From: CAYXLW01 sp964466055
GTDB taxonomy: Bacteria; Patescibacteriota; Gracilibacteria; GCA-2401425
Assembly (NCBI GenBank): GCA_964466055.1
Contig: CAYXLW010000006.1
Location: 7,851-71,850, forward strand
Length of the DNA stretch: 64,000 nucleotides
Direction: 5' to 3'
Shown: positions 9,121-18,012 of the stretch, piece by piece
Position numbering within the stretch: the stretch's first letter is position 1
Layout: the number at the start of each line of letters is the position of its first letter
Translations under genes and position numbers: made by a program
Notes under the pieces: model-generated
Seen by the model: the letters and a program-made list of their open reading frames with translations, nothing else
What the model was told of the DNA's origin: nothing
The model's database searches: none

Positions 9121-9149
9121 GTTCTTTTTGTTATGGAAAAGAACGATTC
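9121..9149. terminator. Weak hairpin between convergent genes
   Basis: GTTCTTTT (9121-9128) pairs with AAAAGAAC (9137-9144) and is followed by a T-rich stretch. It lies between the ends of the convergent cyclase and PH-domain genes, so it may serve as a bidirectional terminator. The stem is AT-rich and therefore weak. Confidence 0.35.
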
Positions 9150-9155
9150 TTATTT

Positions 9156-10094
9156 TTAAATATCAAATCCAATTAAAAGAGTAGCATCATTTTTTTCAAT
9201 GTTGATCCTAACCGATAATTCTTCATGAATTTTTTTACTAGGAGAACATGAAACTACATTGTCTTCTTTAATTTCAGGGAATGGGACTGCTGGGAAAATA
9301 TGTCTTTCACCTCGGCTAATGACTATTGTATTAGCAGGGGGTCTCAGCTTTTCATCATGAGTGCAAACTAAAACAACATCTCTTCTTAAGACTTCAAAAG
9401 CACCACTATTTCTTTCTTCTTCGTTTTTCCAAATATAATCAATATCATTTTGATTAAGAACATTTATATCTTTAATTCCCTTAATTGAATGCAATGTTTT
9501 TATTGCAAGATCAATTTTTTCTTCTTTTTTATTACTGCCCTCAATTTTTTGTCCTGCATTAAAACCCTTGTAAGGTGATGCAATCGGTCTTTTTTCTTCT
9601 GGTAAAATAAGAAGATAATTAATATATTCCTTAATTTTATCTGGAGAACAGATATCATTTACTGTAATTCCATTGCTGTTATGTAAATCTTCTATTCCTG
9701 CTGAACGAGCCATAAAATTTCCATACTTTAAAAGACCAGCTATTGTACTTGGATATGTAAAAGCAGTGTCTCGTATCTGCGAAAAATATAAATCCATAGC
9801 ATAATGACCAAACATTTTATGGTGAACATGTAAGCACAATTTTTTGTCAGTAATAATTAGTCCTGACCTAGACCATCTTTGCCAAAGGTTAAATAAATAA
9901 AATAAAAATATAAAAATTAAGATAAAAATAAGAATTAAATTAGTTGAAATACTAATAAACTCTAAAAATTTTAATCCATAAAATGCTAAGGAGAGCAAAA
10001 ATAGCCCCAAAAATTGCAAATAAGCCTTTTTGAAGATAACAATCCAATGGAAAGGAGCTCTTCCTAGGGTAACTTCAGGACTATGCATTAACAT
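9156..10094 (-). CDS. Two-TM protein with bacterial PH-like domain
   Basis: A 312-aa membrane protein. Two hydrophobic segments (about residues 23-48 and 50-70) are followed by a bacterial PH-like domain (DUF304 style, residues about 75-170, SGLIITDKKLCLHVHHKMFGHYAMDLYFSQIRDTAF). The remaining 140 residues are soluble, charged and unassigned. Proteins of this arrangement are common and uncharacterised in CPR genomes. The function is unknown; membrane-surface sensing or scaffolding is only a guess. It is transcribed alone, convergent with the cyclase gene and divergent from vanW. Confidence 0.65.
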   Translation of the reverse strand: MLMHSPEVTLGRAPFHWIVIFKKAYLQFLGLFLLSLAFYGLKFLEFISISTNLILIFILIFIFLFYLFNLWQRWSRSGLIITDKKLCLHVHHKMFGHYAMDLYFSQIRDTAFTYPSTIAGLLKYGNFMARSAGIEDLHNSNGITVNDICSPDKIKEYINYLLILPEEKRPIASPYKGFNAGQKIEGSNKKEEKIDLAIKTLHSIKGIKDINVLNQNDIDYIWKNEEERNSGAFEVLRRDVVLVCTHDEKLRPPANTIVISRGERHIFPAVPFPEIKEDNVVSCSPSKKIHEELSVRINIEKNDATLLIGFDI

Positions 10095-10235
10095 AAATTT
10101 AAAACGAATTAATTTTATTTAAATAAGTTATCAATTACAAGTTAGCTTAAAAAAATAGTTTCACTTTATTATTTTAAGAAAGATAAATTAATTAAATGCG
10201 TTTATTTCAATTTCAACTTGCCCGTTGAATAAAAA

Positions 10236-11477
10236 ATGTATACATTATTTTTACATAATTTTAAGAACTTCATGCGCTTCTTTATAGTTTTAATTGGAAT
10301 TTTTTGTTTCTTAAACAGTGCACATGCTTCACTACCTGGTCAAATGAATCTAAAAAACGGATATCAGTTATATGTTTTGTCAACTAGGGATCCAAACTTG
10401 TGGGCAGAATATGACAAAATTTATTATAAAGAAAATGAGCTTAAATTAAACATTGAAGATATTTCTAAAATCCCAGAGGGAATGATTGAACGAAAAAAAA
10501 TACAAGGAGTAGATAGAGCCTATATTGCAAATTTTCTTAGAAAACACGTTGAGCCTAAAACAAATAAATCTGCACAAGGAGCACGTGTTTTTGTAGAAGA
10601 TGGAAAAGTAAAATTTGAAGGGGTTATTGAAAGAGGAGAAATGCTAAACCTTCCACTTTCTATAAAAATTATTGAAAAAGCACTTAAAGAAAATATTGAT
10701 GAAATAGATTTAGCCGTAGATATAATAAGCCCTATTTTAGATATTTCTCCCGAATTACTAGAAATGGGTATTAAAGAAATTATATCAGTGGGAGAGTCTG
10801 ATTTTACTACATCAAGTAATAATAGAATCCATAATATTAAAACTGCTAGCAGTCTTTTTCATGGTGCTATAATTAAGAAAGATGAAGATTTTTCTTTTAA
10901 TAAGCTTCTTGGTCGTGTAGATGGAGATACTGGATATAAAAAAGAGCTTGTTATTAAAGGAGACGAAACTCCTCTTGAGTGGGGGGGGGGCATTTGTCAA
11001 GTATCTTCTACAACATATAGAGGAGCAATGCTTGCAGGATTGCCTATTATTGAGCGAGGAAGTCATTCATATGCTGTTTCTTATTATACTCCATGGGGGA
11101 GTGATGCGACAGTTTACCCAGGATCTCATGATTTAAGATTTAAAAATGACTCACAGGGAGCAATATTGATTCATACACACATGAAAGAAACTAAATTATA
11201 TTTTACATTTTTAGGAACAAAAAATAGTAATAAGGTTGATATTTTCGGACCATATATAAACAACACAATAAAGGCTCCACCCACAAGATATAAACCAAGC
11301 AAGACATTAGCTGAAGGACAAAAATTGCTTGTTAGTCCTGCTCATAACGGATTTACTTCCATTTGGTTTAGAATTGTAGACGGTGTGATCCAAAAAATAC
11401 AAAGTAAATATCAATCTAGACCTAGTATTTATAAAGTTGGAGGACTAAGTGAAACTAAAATTGGAGCATTGGAGTAA
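10236..11477 (+). CDS. VanW family surface protein with signal peptide
   Basis: Secreted 413-aa protein. The N-terminus is a signal peptide ending near NSAHA; ATG 10272 would give a tighter signal peptide than ATG 10236, so the exact start is uncertain. The C-terminal half is a VanW domain with landmarks DFSFNKLLGRV, GGGICQVSSTTYRGA and YPGSHDLRF. VanW is named from glycopeptide-resistance clusters but its activity is not established; many Gram-positive and CPR genomes carry it without resistance genes. The middle region resembles the peptidoglycan-binding-like part seen N-terminal to VanW. Codons 249-252 include a run of ten G residues (10981-10990), a potential slippage site. Confidence 0.85.
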   Translation: MYTLFLHNFKNFMRFFIVLIGIFCFLNSAHASLPGQMNLKNGYQLYVLSTRDPNLWAEYDKIYYKENELKLNIEDISKIPEGMIERKKIQGVDRAYIANFLRKHVEPKTNKSAQGARVFVEDGKVKFEGVIERGEMLNLPLSIKIIEKALKENIDEIDLAVDIISPILDISPELLEMGIKEIISVGESDFTTSSNNRIHNIKTASSLFHGAIIKKDEDFSFNKLLGRVDGDTGYKKELVIKGDETPLEWGGGICQVSSTTYRGAMLAGLPIIERGSHSYAVSYYTPWGSDATVYPGSHDLRFKNDSQGAILIHTHMKETKLYFTFLGTKNSNKVDIFGPYINNTIKAPPTRYKPSKTLAEGQKLLVSPAHNGFTSIWFRIVDGVIQKIQSKYQSRPSIYKVGGLSETKIGALE

Positions 11478-11491
11478 TATCCTTTTTCCAT

Positions 11492-11519
11492 TTGACTTTT
11501 TGTTAAAGGAATATAAAAT
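11492..11519 (+). promoter_or_regulatory. Promoter of tRNA-Leu
   Basis: TTGACT (11492-11497) and TAAAAT (11514-11519) are separated by 16 bases, a sigma-70-like pair placing the transcription start about 12 bp before the tRNA. Confidence 0.6.
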
Positions 11520-11537
11520 CTACCAGCTTTAAATCCT

Positions 11538-11622
11538 GCCGAAATGGCGGAATTGGTAGACGCGCGCGACTCAAAATCGTGTGTCCCTGGACATGAGGGT
11601 TCGAGTCCCTCTTTCGGCACCA
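11538..11622 (+). tRNA. tRNA-Leu (anticodon CAA), 3' CCA encoded
   Basis: A class II tRNA of 85 bases. The acceptor arms GCCGAAA and TTTCGGC pair perfectly, with discriminator A and an encoded CCA. The D-arm motif GGAATTGGTAGAC, anticodon stem CGCGA/TCGTG with loop CTCAAAA (anticodon CAA, reading UUG), long variable arm, and T-arm GAGGGTTCGAGTCCCTC are all readable. Confidence 0.97.
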
Positions 11623-11660
11623 GAACTATCTTCTACTAAATAAATTATAATTGAAAAAAC

Positions 11661-12314
11661 ATGGAAATCATTACACTGAAAGCAAATAAACGCAGTCTTG
11701 AAAAAAAAGTTTCTGAATTAAGAAGTGAAAAAAGAATTCCTTGTATTGTTTATGGATCTTTAACCGAGTCTATATTAGTTGACGTAGATTATCAGGAATT
11801 TAGAAAGGCTTTTAAAGTAGCGTTGTTTAACAAAATAATAAATCTAGATATTGAGGGAGAAACTTTAAAAGTTCTTGTTAAAGATTTTGACAAAGACCCT
11901 GTAAGGGATGATTTTATTCATATTGATTTTTATGCTATTGCTGAAAATAAAAAGGTTACTGTTGCTGTTCCAGTAAAATTTGAAGGAGATTCTCCTGCAA
12001 TTAGAATCGGGGCTGTTCTTTATATCGCAAGAGATAACGTAAAAGTAAAATGTCTTCCTAAGGATATTCCTGGTGAAATTATTGCTAATATTAGTACACT
12101 AAAAGAAAAAGGAGACAAGATAAGAGTATCAAGCCTTGAATTTCCTAGTAATGTTGAGTGCTTACTAATCTCTAGTTTTATGCTAGCTAAAGCAGAATTA
12201 CCTAGATCTGCTAAGACTGCAGCTGAGGAGGCTGAAGAGACTAAAGCAAATGAAGAAAAGATGGCTGAGGTTGTTTCATCATCCAAAGAAAGTAAAGAGG
12301 AGGATAAGAAATAG
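11661..12314 (+). CDS. rplY: Large-subunit ribosomal protein bL25, CTC form
   Basis: Binds 5S rRNA in the large ribosomal subunit. The N-terminal L25 domain (residues 1-90) begins with the typical MEIITLKANKR and has RIPCIVYG; the C-terminal TL5/CTC beta domain follows (about 95-180, with DFIHIDFYAI and VKVKCLPKDIP). The last 40 residues are a low-complexity Glu/Lys/Ala tail common in CTC forms. The 217-aa length is normal for the long form. It follows the tRNA gene and is closed by a clear intrinsic terminator. Confidence 0.93.
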   Translation: MEIITLKANKRSLEKKVSELRSEKRIPCIVYGSLTESILVDVDYQEFRKAFKVALFNKIINLDIEGETLKVLVKDFDKDPVRDDFIHIDFYAIAENKKVTVAVPVKFEGDSPAIRIGAVLYIARDNVKVKCLPKDIPGEIIANISTLKEKGDKIRVSSLEFPSNVECLLISSFMLAKAELPRSAKTAAEEAEETKANEEKMAEVVSSSKESKEEDKK

Positions 12315-12347
12315 AATCTTTATTAATTTTCGTTTAAAAGTTTTTAT

Positions 12348-12375
12348 AAAAAGAGCGCTTTGCTCTTTTTTTATT
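12348..12375 (+). terminator. Intrinsic terminator after rplY
   Basis: AAAAAGAGC (12348-12356) pairs with GCTCTTTTT (12362-12370) around a 5-base loop, followed by a T-rich tail. Its position 34 bp after the rplY stop fits. Confidence 0.85.
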
Positions 12376-12393
12376 TTTACGTAAACTTCATTT

Positions 12394-13350
12394 ATGAAAA
12401 AATTTGTAATTATAGACGGACATCATCTTATTTTTAGGGCATTTTATGCTATACAAAATTTAACCACACGTGAGGGGTTTCCAAGTAATGCTATTTTTGG
12501 GTTTGCTTCAATGATATTAAATATTCTTGCACTTGAAAATCCAGATTATTTTGCTATTGCATTCGATTCAGGAAAAACGTTTAGGCATGAAGAACATAAA
12601 GGGTATAAAGGGACACGAAAAGAAAGACCAAAGGAGCTTGATATTCAAATTCCTCAAATTTATGAAATGGTTGAAAAAATGAATATTCCCTATTTTATGG
12701 CCGAGGGATATGAAGCAGATGATGTCTTGGGAACTTTAGCAACACTGTGTTTATCTGATAAAAATATAAAGACAATTATTGTTACTGGAGATAAAGATTT
12801 ACTTCAAATGGTAAATGAAAATATTATTGTAGCCTTTCCTCACAAAGGAGGAAAAGAACCTGTATATATGGATGAAATGGCTATTTTAGAAAAATATAAT
12901 ATTACGCCTTCTCAAATTCCAGACTTTAAAGGAATGTCAGGAGATATCTCAGATAATATTAAAGGAGTTCAAGGATTAGGACCAAAAGGAGCAACTAAGT
13001 TATTAAATGATTTTAAAACACTTGAAGGAATTTATGAGAATCTAGATAAAATAAAAGGGATTACAAAAACTAAGCTTGAAAATAGCCGTGAAGAAGCATT
13101 TTTTGCAAAATATCTTGCAACTATTATTACAAATGTTCCAACTGATTTTTCTTTAGAAAAAACTAAATTTTGCGGACTTTCTAATAAAGTTTTACCTTTT
13201 TTTGAAAAAATGAACTTTAATTCTTTACAGAAAAGAATCACTCCTTTTTTTCAGAATAAAAATAAAGAATTTTCTTTGGAAGAAAACAAAAATAATAAAG
13301 AAGGACTATCTTATGATGGCTGTCAAAATGATCAATTAAGCTTATTTTAG
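12394..13350 (+). CDS. Stand-alone 5'-3' exonuclease (Pol I N-domain-like)
   Basis: A 318-aa FEN-like 5'-3' exonuclease, equivalent to the N-terminal domain of DNA polymerase I and used for Okazaki-fragment primer removal and repair. Metal-binding acidic residues appear in IIDGHHLIFRAF, AFDSG, AEGYEADDVLGT and VTGDKDLLQ. The helix-hairpin-helix block is KGMSGDISDNIKGVQGLGPKGATKLL. There is no polymerase domain; the frame ends soon after residue 290 with a charged tail, so this is a free-standing enzyme rather than a truncated polA as far as the sequence shows. Confidence 0.9.
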   Translation: MKKFVIIDGHHLIFRAFYAIQNLTTREGFPSNAIFGFASMILNILALENPDYFAIAFDSGKTFRHEEHKGYKGTRKERPKELDIQIPQIYEMVEKMNIPYFMAEGYEADDVLGTLATLCLSDKNIKTIIVTGDKDLLQMVNENIIVAFPHKGGKEPVYMDEMAILEKYNITPSQIPDFKGMSGDISDNIKGVQGLGPKGATKLLNDFKTLEGIYENLDKIKGITKTKLENSREEAFFAKYLATIITNVPTDFSLEKTKFCGLSNKVLPFFEKMNFNSLQKRITPFFQNKNKEFSLEENKNNKEGLSYDGCQNDQLSLF

Positions 13351-13379
13351 TTTTATGTTTTTTTTATTTTTAAAAAAAG

Positions 13380-13385
13380 TATACT
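13380..13385 (+). promoter_or_regulatory. -10 element of rnpB
   Basis: TATACT lies 7 bp before the predicted 5' end of the RNase P RNA. The -35 region is only T-rich, so the full promoter is not certain. Confidence 0.5.
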
Positions 13386-13391
13386 GACTTT

Positions 13392-13752
13392 TGGAGTTTT
13401 CTTTTTCGCATGGGCGCTGTTTCGAATTCATTCGGAAGAGAGGAAGGTCCGAGCAAAGAACATTAAGCCTAACGGTTAACGGCCGCCTCCCGACTAGTCG
13501 GGAAGGGAAAGTGCCACAGAGACAATACTATCCCGACAAGTCGGGAGAAAGGTGAAAAGTCCAAATATACTTTGGAAGCCTTACAGTAATGTAAGGAACT
13601 TGGTAAACCCTAGGTCTTTGCAAGCAAGGTGGATCTCGATTTATCGAGAAGCCTTGTGCTCGATCCTAATAGCAATATTAGGACTAGATAAATGTCCATG
13701 GTCCTGTCTTTGACAGGAAACAGAACTCGGCCTACAGAAAAGGAAAACTCTT
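13392..13752 (+). ncRNA. rnpB: RNase P RNA, bacterial type A
   Basis: The catalytic RNA that matures tRNA 5' ends. Conserved blocks are in order: GAGAGGAAGGTCCG (13437-13450), GGGAAAGTGCCACAGAGA (13505-13522), GGTAAACCC (13602-13610), AGATAAATG and ACAGAACTCGGCCTACAG. The closing P1 helix pairs GAGTTTTCTTTT near 13394 with AAAAGGAAAACTC ending at 13750. Two perfect small palindromes, TCCCGACTAGTCGGGA (13488-13503) and TCCCGACAAGTCGGGA (13531-13546), fill the regions where variable helices P12 and P13/14 are expected. Their sequence resembles the dispersed palindromic element of this genome. Confidence 0.95.
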
Positions 13753-13807
13753 TATTGTTATAAAAAAGATTTTTGTTATCATTTTGGCACAGTTATAAAA
13801 ATAAAAA

Positions 13808-14635
13808 ATGAAAGTTGTTATTTTAACATCAGACTGGTATTTAAGCCCTAAAATCGCAATTAAAACTTTTTTAGAAAACCCTCTGCTTAAAAAATATGGC
13901 ATTAAAGTTGTAGGCATTGTTTCAGCATCAAATTTCCAATTTAATAAAAAAACATATTTAAGTATTTCTAAGTTTATAAAAAGATCTGGTCTAAAGTTTT
14001 TTCTAAAAAATGCTTTTCTCAATATTTGGCAGTCTCTTACTGTAAAGTTTGCGAAATATTTTATTCCAAATGAAAAAAGAATATATTTTAATATTGAAGA
14101 ATTAGCAGAAATGAATGGAGCTTCTTATCTTGCTCTATCTGATATTAATTCTAAAGAATCTAAAAAATTTATAAAAAAACTTAAACCAAATTATCTTGTG
14201 TCGAGTCTTCTACTTCAGATTATTGATAAAGAAATGCTTAATATCCCAACCGAAGGTTCTATTAATTTTCATCCTGCTCTTACTCAAATACATCGAGGAA
14301 CGTTTAGCTCTTTTTGGACATTACTAAAAAATTGGAGAAAAACTGGAGCAACTGTCCATTTTATGACAGAAAAAGTTGATGATGGAGAAATAATAATTCA
14401 AAAGCATTTTTTTACTAGTAAATCAGATACAATAAATTGTATAAATGAGAAAACTGCTAAACTTGGGGGAAATTTGTTAGCAAAAGCTTTAGTCAAAATT
14501 AAAAAGAAAAAGAAAAGAACATCTTTCTTAAAAAAACTAGGAGGACTTTTTCATCATCCTTCAAAAAAGGATATTAAAAATTTCAAGAAAAATGGTGGCG
14601 CGCTTATTAAAATAAAAGACTTCTTTAAAATATAA
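13808..14635 (+). CDS. Formyltransferase-family protein
   Basis: A 275-aa protein of the formyl-transferase N-domain family (as in Fmt, PurN, ArnA). The catalytic Asn/His/Asp arrangement is visible: NFHPALTQIHRG contains the Asn and His, and VDDGEII the Asp. It lacks the C-terminal tRNA-binding domain of methionyl-tRNA formyltransferase and has a basic Lys-rich tail instead, so it is unlikely to be Fmt itself. The substrate is unknown; sugar-nucleotide or amino-acid formylation are possibilities. No sugar biosynthesis genes are adjacent. Confidence 0.75.
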   Translation: MKVVILTSDWYLSPKIAIKTFLENPLLKKYGIKVVGIVSASNFQFNKKTYLSISKFIKRSGLKFFLKNAFLNIWQSLTVKFAKYFIPNEKRIYFNIEELAEMNGASYLALSDINSKESKKFIKKLKPNYLVSSLLLQIIDKEMLNIPTEGSINFHPALTQIHRGTFSSFWTLLKNWRKTGATVHFMTEKVDDGEIIIQKHFFTSKSDTINCINEKTAKLGGNLLAKALVKIKKKKKRTSFLKKLGGLFHHPSKKDIKNFKKNGGALIKIKDFFKI

Positions 14636-14647
14636 GAATACTTTTTA

Positions 14648-15061
14648 TCATTTCCACCAAAACCAAACTAGAAAATTATTTAGATTGTTTTTTTTATAAA
14701 AGTTTCTGGCTTTTTTTATGCCATGAAGGATCCCCATATTGAATCCTTTTTTATTTGAAAAGCTTTTGATTTTATTTAGTAAATATGTTCCCAACCCATT
14801 TCCTCTCTCATCTTTATTAACAGCCAACCTTTTTAGCCACATAATAGAAAAAATTCCTGTTATACCGATAATCGTATATATAAAAGCCGCTTTTACATTT
14901 TTTCTTTTTTTGAGGACAAAAACTCTTTTTTTTTCAATAAAATTTTTAACATCTTTTTCTGTTAATTTCTGATCCAGACCATTTGTAATTTCATCAAATA
15001 ACTCTGTTAATTTTTTTGTATCATGAGATTTTGCTGGTTTTAACTTTAAGTTCTTGAACAT
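14648..15061 (-). CDS. GNAT-family N-acetyltransferase
   Basis: A 137-aa acyl-CoA-dependent acetyltransferase. The acetyl-CoA-binding motif A is visible as RLAVNKDERGNGLGTYLL around residues 80-97, followed by the motif B region ARNFYKKNNLNNF, a weak version of the usual YxxxGF. The substrate cannot be told. It is a single gene convergent with the formyltransferase gene; the 12-bp gap leaves little room for independent terminators. Confidence 0.78.
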   Translation of the reverse strand: MFKNLKLKPAKSHDTKKLTELFDEITNGLDQKLTEKDVKNFIEKKRVFVLKKRKNVKAAFIYTIIGITGIFSIMWLKRLAVNKDERGNGLGTYLLNKIKSFSNKKGFNMGILHGIKKARNFYKKNNLNNFLVWFWWK

Positions 15062-15161
15062 GATAATTTTTAATTTGTTTAAATTTTAAGAGATTTGTAT
15101 CTCTTATCAATTCTTATTATTACCTTTAATAATACTTTCCAGTTATTGCAATAATTCTTTT

Positions 15162-15190
15162 TTGAAAAAAACGATGTTTTCTGTTAGAAT
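15162..15190 (+). promoter_or_regulatory. Sigma-70-like promoter
   Basis: TTGAAA (15162-15167) and TAGAAT (15185-15190) are separated by exactly 17 bases. They lie 24 bp before the start codon of the small membrane protein gene at 15214. Confidence 0.65.
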
Positions 15191-15213
15191 AACTAGAAAA
15201 ATAAAAAATAAAA

Positions 15214-15585
15214 ATGAAAAAAATATTTCAAATTATTAAAAAGTTTTTTAAGGCAAAGGCATATGTTCTGACAGTTGCTTTTGTTGTAGGTATATTATTT
15301 GGATTTATTCTTTTTTATTATGAGGATTCATTTCAGGCATCACTTTTTAATGTAAAACAGAATCTTGAAGAATCAGATATCCCTCCTCTTTTTATGGAGT
15401 ATCGATATATTAGAGACATCTCAATTTCTTCTCTTTCTGAAAATCAATATTTAGTCGAGTTTTTTGCAGCTGAAGGAAAAGGAAATTCTTTACATCAATA
15501 TCTTTATGTTATTACAAAAAAAGAAAATATTATTACAGAGATTAGAAAAGTCGACTCAGTTCCTTTTATTAATGAAGATGTTTAA
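15214..15585 (+). CDS. Small single-pass membrane protein, function unknown
   Basis: Not recognised. The 123-aa protein has a short basic N-terminus, one transmembrane segment (about residues 17-36, AYVLTVAFVVGILFGFILFY) and an acidic extracytoplasmic part of about 85 residues that looks beta-rich (EYRYIRDISISSLSENQYLVEFFAAEG). It has its own well-formed promoter. It ends 12 bp before the 3' end of the convergent purH gene. A real gene is likely because of the promoter, ATG start and membrane topology. Confidence 0.6.
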   Translation: MKKIFQIIKKFFKAKAYVLTVAFVVGILFGFILFYYEDSFQASLFNVKQNLEESDIPPLFMEYRYIRDISISSLSENQYLVEFFAAEGKGNSLHQYLYVITKKENIITEIRKVDSVPFINEDV

Positions 15586-15597
15586 AGAAATTAAAGA

Positions 15598-17112
15598 TTA
15601 ATGCAAAAAAGCTCTTTGTCCACAATAAACCATTCCAAGTCCAAGCTCGTTTGTCTTTGCCTCAACTTCTTTATCTTTTATTGAGCCACCTGGATGTATT
15701 ACCGAAGAAATTCCATAAGATGCTGCTACCTCTATTCCGTCTGGAAAAGGGAAAAAGGCATCTGATGCCATTATAGATCCTTTTGCTAGTTTTCCTGCTT
15801 TTTTACATGCAAGCTCTACAGCATCTACTCTTGAAGTTTGTCCTGCTCCTATTCCAATTGCTACTCCATCTTTTGCAAGAACAATAGAGTTAGATTTTAC
15901 ATATTTTATTACTTTCCATGCAAATTTCATGTCTTCTTTTTCTTTATCGGTAACTTTTTTCTTTGACACTTGTTTTAGGTCTTTATCGCTAAGACCTCCT
16001 CGATTTGCCTCTTGCACAAGTAACCCTCCTGATACCTTTTTAAAAGTTAATTCTCCTTCTTCTTGATCAATCCCACCTGTTTCTAAAATTCTAAGATTTT
16101 CTTTCTTTTTAAACACCTCTAAAGCATCTTCTGTAAAGCTAGGAGCTATTACAATTTCTAAGAATATTTCAGTCAATTTTATTGCCAAACTTTTGTCACA
16201 AGTTCTATTAATTGCGACAATCCCTCCAAATGGTGATTTTGTATCTACAGCATAAGCTTTTTCAAAAGCACTTAGAACATTGTCAGCAATTGCTACGCCA
16301 CAAGGCACAGCATGCTTAATAATTGCTACAGCAGGGGATTCAAATTCTTTTATAAGTTCAAATGCTAAGTCTGCATCCATAATATTATTATATGAAAGCT
16401 CTTTACCTTGGTGTTGTATAGAATTTGTTACATTAGGATACATATTCCCAGGCTCTCTATAAAAAGTTGCTTTTTGATGAGGGTTTTCCCCATATCTTAA
16501 TTCTTGTTGTCTTTCTAGAAACATTGCTGAAAAATCAGGATAGAAAAAGTTTGCAATTATAGCGTCATATTGAGCAGTTAATATAAAAGCTTTAGCAGCA
16601 AGCTCAGCTCTTGTTTCTTTTGTTGTGCTTCCTGTTTTTTCAATCTCTTTTTGAACTGAGTCAAAATCATTCACGTCTGTAATAACTGTTACAGACTCAT
16701 AATTTTTAGCAGCAGATCTAATCATTGAAGGTCCTCCAATATCTATTTGTTCTATAATTTCTTCGGTAGTAGAGCCTTTTTTCTGTAAAACTTCAGCAAA
16801 TGGATAAAGATTTACAACAACTAAATCAATCATTTTTATGTTATTTTTTTCAGCTTCATTTATATGTTCTTTGTTACTTCTTATGGCAAGAATCCCTCCG
16901 TGAATTTTAGGGTGTAATGTTTTGACCCTTCCGTTCATCATTTCTGGAAACCCTGTATAATCTGCAACATCTATTATATTAATTCCGTTATCTCGTAAAA
17001 GTTTTGCCGTTCCTCCGGTTGAAAGTATTTCTATGTTTTTTGAGGCTAAAAATTTTGCAAAATCAATAACCCCTGTTTTGTCATAAACTGATAACAGTGC
17101 TCTTTTTATCAT
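15598..17112 (-). CDS. purH: Bifunctional AICAR formyltransferase / IMP cyclohydrolase
   Basis: Catalyses the last two steps of de novo IMP synthesis. The 504-aa protein has the MGS-like cyclohydrolase domain at residues 1-145 (SVYDKTGVIDFA, LSTGGTAKLLRDNGI, GRVKTLHPKIHGGIL) and the AICAR transformylase domain after it (LRYGENPHQKATFY, IKHAVPCGVA, SPFGGIVAINR, and the C-terminal DAFFPFPDGIE and SVIHPGGSIKD). Full normal length. No other de novo purine genes are in this window, so the pathway context cannot be judged here. Confidence 0.96.
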   Translation of the reverse strand: MIKRALLSVYDKTGVIDFAKFLASKNIEILSTGGTAKLLRDNGINIIDVADYTGFPEMMNGRVKTLHPKIHGGILAIRSNKEHINEAEKNNIKMIDLVVVNLYPFAEVLQKKGSTTEEIIEQIDIGGPSMIRSAAKNYESVTVITDVNDFDSVQKEIEKTGSTTKETRAELAAKAFILTAQYDAIIANFFYPDFSAMFLERQQELRYGENPHQKATFYREPGNMYPNVTNSIQHQGKELSYNNIMDADLAFELIKEFESPAVAIIKHAVPCGVAIADNVLSAFEKAYAVDTKSPFGGIVAINRTCDKSLAIKLTEIFLEIVIAPSFTEDALEVFKKKENLRILETGGIDQEEGELTFKKVSGGLLVQEANRGGLSDKDLKQVSKKKVTDKEKEDMKFAWKVIKYVKSNSIVLAKDGVAIGIGAGQTSRVDAVELACKKAGKLAKGSIMASDAFFPFPDGIEVAASYGISSVIHPGGSIKDKEVEAKTNELGLGMVYCGQRAFLH

Positions 17113-17231
17113 AAAAAAAAATTATAAATTAGCACAAGAAAGTGTACAAAAATCTAACTTCGAAGGCAAGAAAGAGTTATTTTATAAAAGGACATTGAAA
17201 TATATAAATATTCAATTAAAGTTGGAATTAC

Positions 17232-17951
17232 ATGGAAGCGTATAAAACCATTAATGGCATTATTTTATCTCAAATTAAATATAAGGAATTTGATAAAATA
17301 TTTACTATTTTAACAGAAGAATTAGGTAAAATTACCTGTATAGCAAAGGGGATAGTAAAAACAAAATCAAAGATGCGTGCATTTTTCCAGACTGGGGCTA
17401 TTTTGGAGGTTGAACTTATAAGGAAAAATGACAATATTCCTTTAATTAAGGGAGTTAAAAGCATATTTATACCTCAAATAAAAAACTATGATCACTTGGT
17501 TTATTTTGAAAGAGCCTTAGAGCTTACAAATAAATTATGCCAACATGAACATGTTATGAAGGCATCGGTTGAATTGCTTCATAATTTTATTGTTCTTTTC
17601 GAGTCATCAAAGAATAAAAGAGTTTTTTTTATTTCTTATGAACTTCAATTGCTTACCAGGCTTGGATTTTTAGGAGACTTTAAGCTTTGTACAAAATGTA
17701 ATACTAAGCTTTCAGAAAAAGCTCATTTTTTTGATGGTGTTCATGGTTTTATTTGTGATAAATGTAAAAAAGAAGATCTCGCCACATTAGTTTCATTTAA
17801 TGAAATTAAGGTCATATCCTTTCTACAAAATACTCCAATGCAAAATATAAACGCTCTTTCATTAGATTTAAGTATTATTAAAAACATTGAAACAAAAGCA
17901 AAAATATTAAGATCTCAAGTTTTTGCTTTTCCTCTGAAATCAGAAAATTAA
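17232..17951 (+). CDS. recO: DNA repair protein RecO
   Basis: Recombination mediator that works with RecR/RecF to load RecA on SSB-coated DNA. The N-terminal OB fold (residues 1-80) contains NGIILSQIKYKEFDKIFTILTEELGKI and AKGIVKTKSKM. The central helical region carries a four-Cys zinc finger: CTKC near residue 155 and CDKC near 178. The 239-aa length is normal. It is transcribed divergently from purH with a 119-bp spacer. Confidence 0.92.
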   Translation: MEAYKTINGIILSQIKYKEFDKIFTILTEELGKITCIAKGIVKTKSKMRAFFQTGAILEVELIRKNDNIPLIKGVKSIFIPQIKNYDHLVYFERALELTNKLCQHEHVMKASVELLHNFIVLFESSKNKRVFFISYELQLLTRLGFLGDFKLCTKCNTKLSEKAHFFDGVHGFICDKCKKEDLATLVSFNEIKVISFLQNTPMQNINALSLDLSIIKNIETKAKILRSQVFAFPLKSEN

Positions 17952-18012
17952 AGTTTACGACTTAGCTTTTAATATAAAATAAAAATAGAAATTATTTATA
18001 AAATTAATAATT

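Noticed and set aside
11429..11620. 63-aa minus-strand frame over tRNA-Leu
   Set aside because: It is antisense to the tRNA and gives the familiar spurious EGLEPS peptide.
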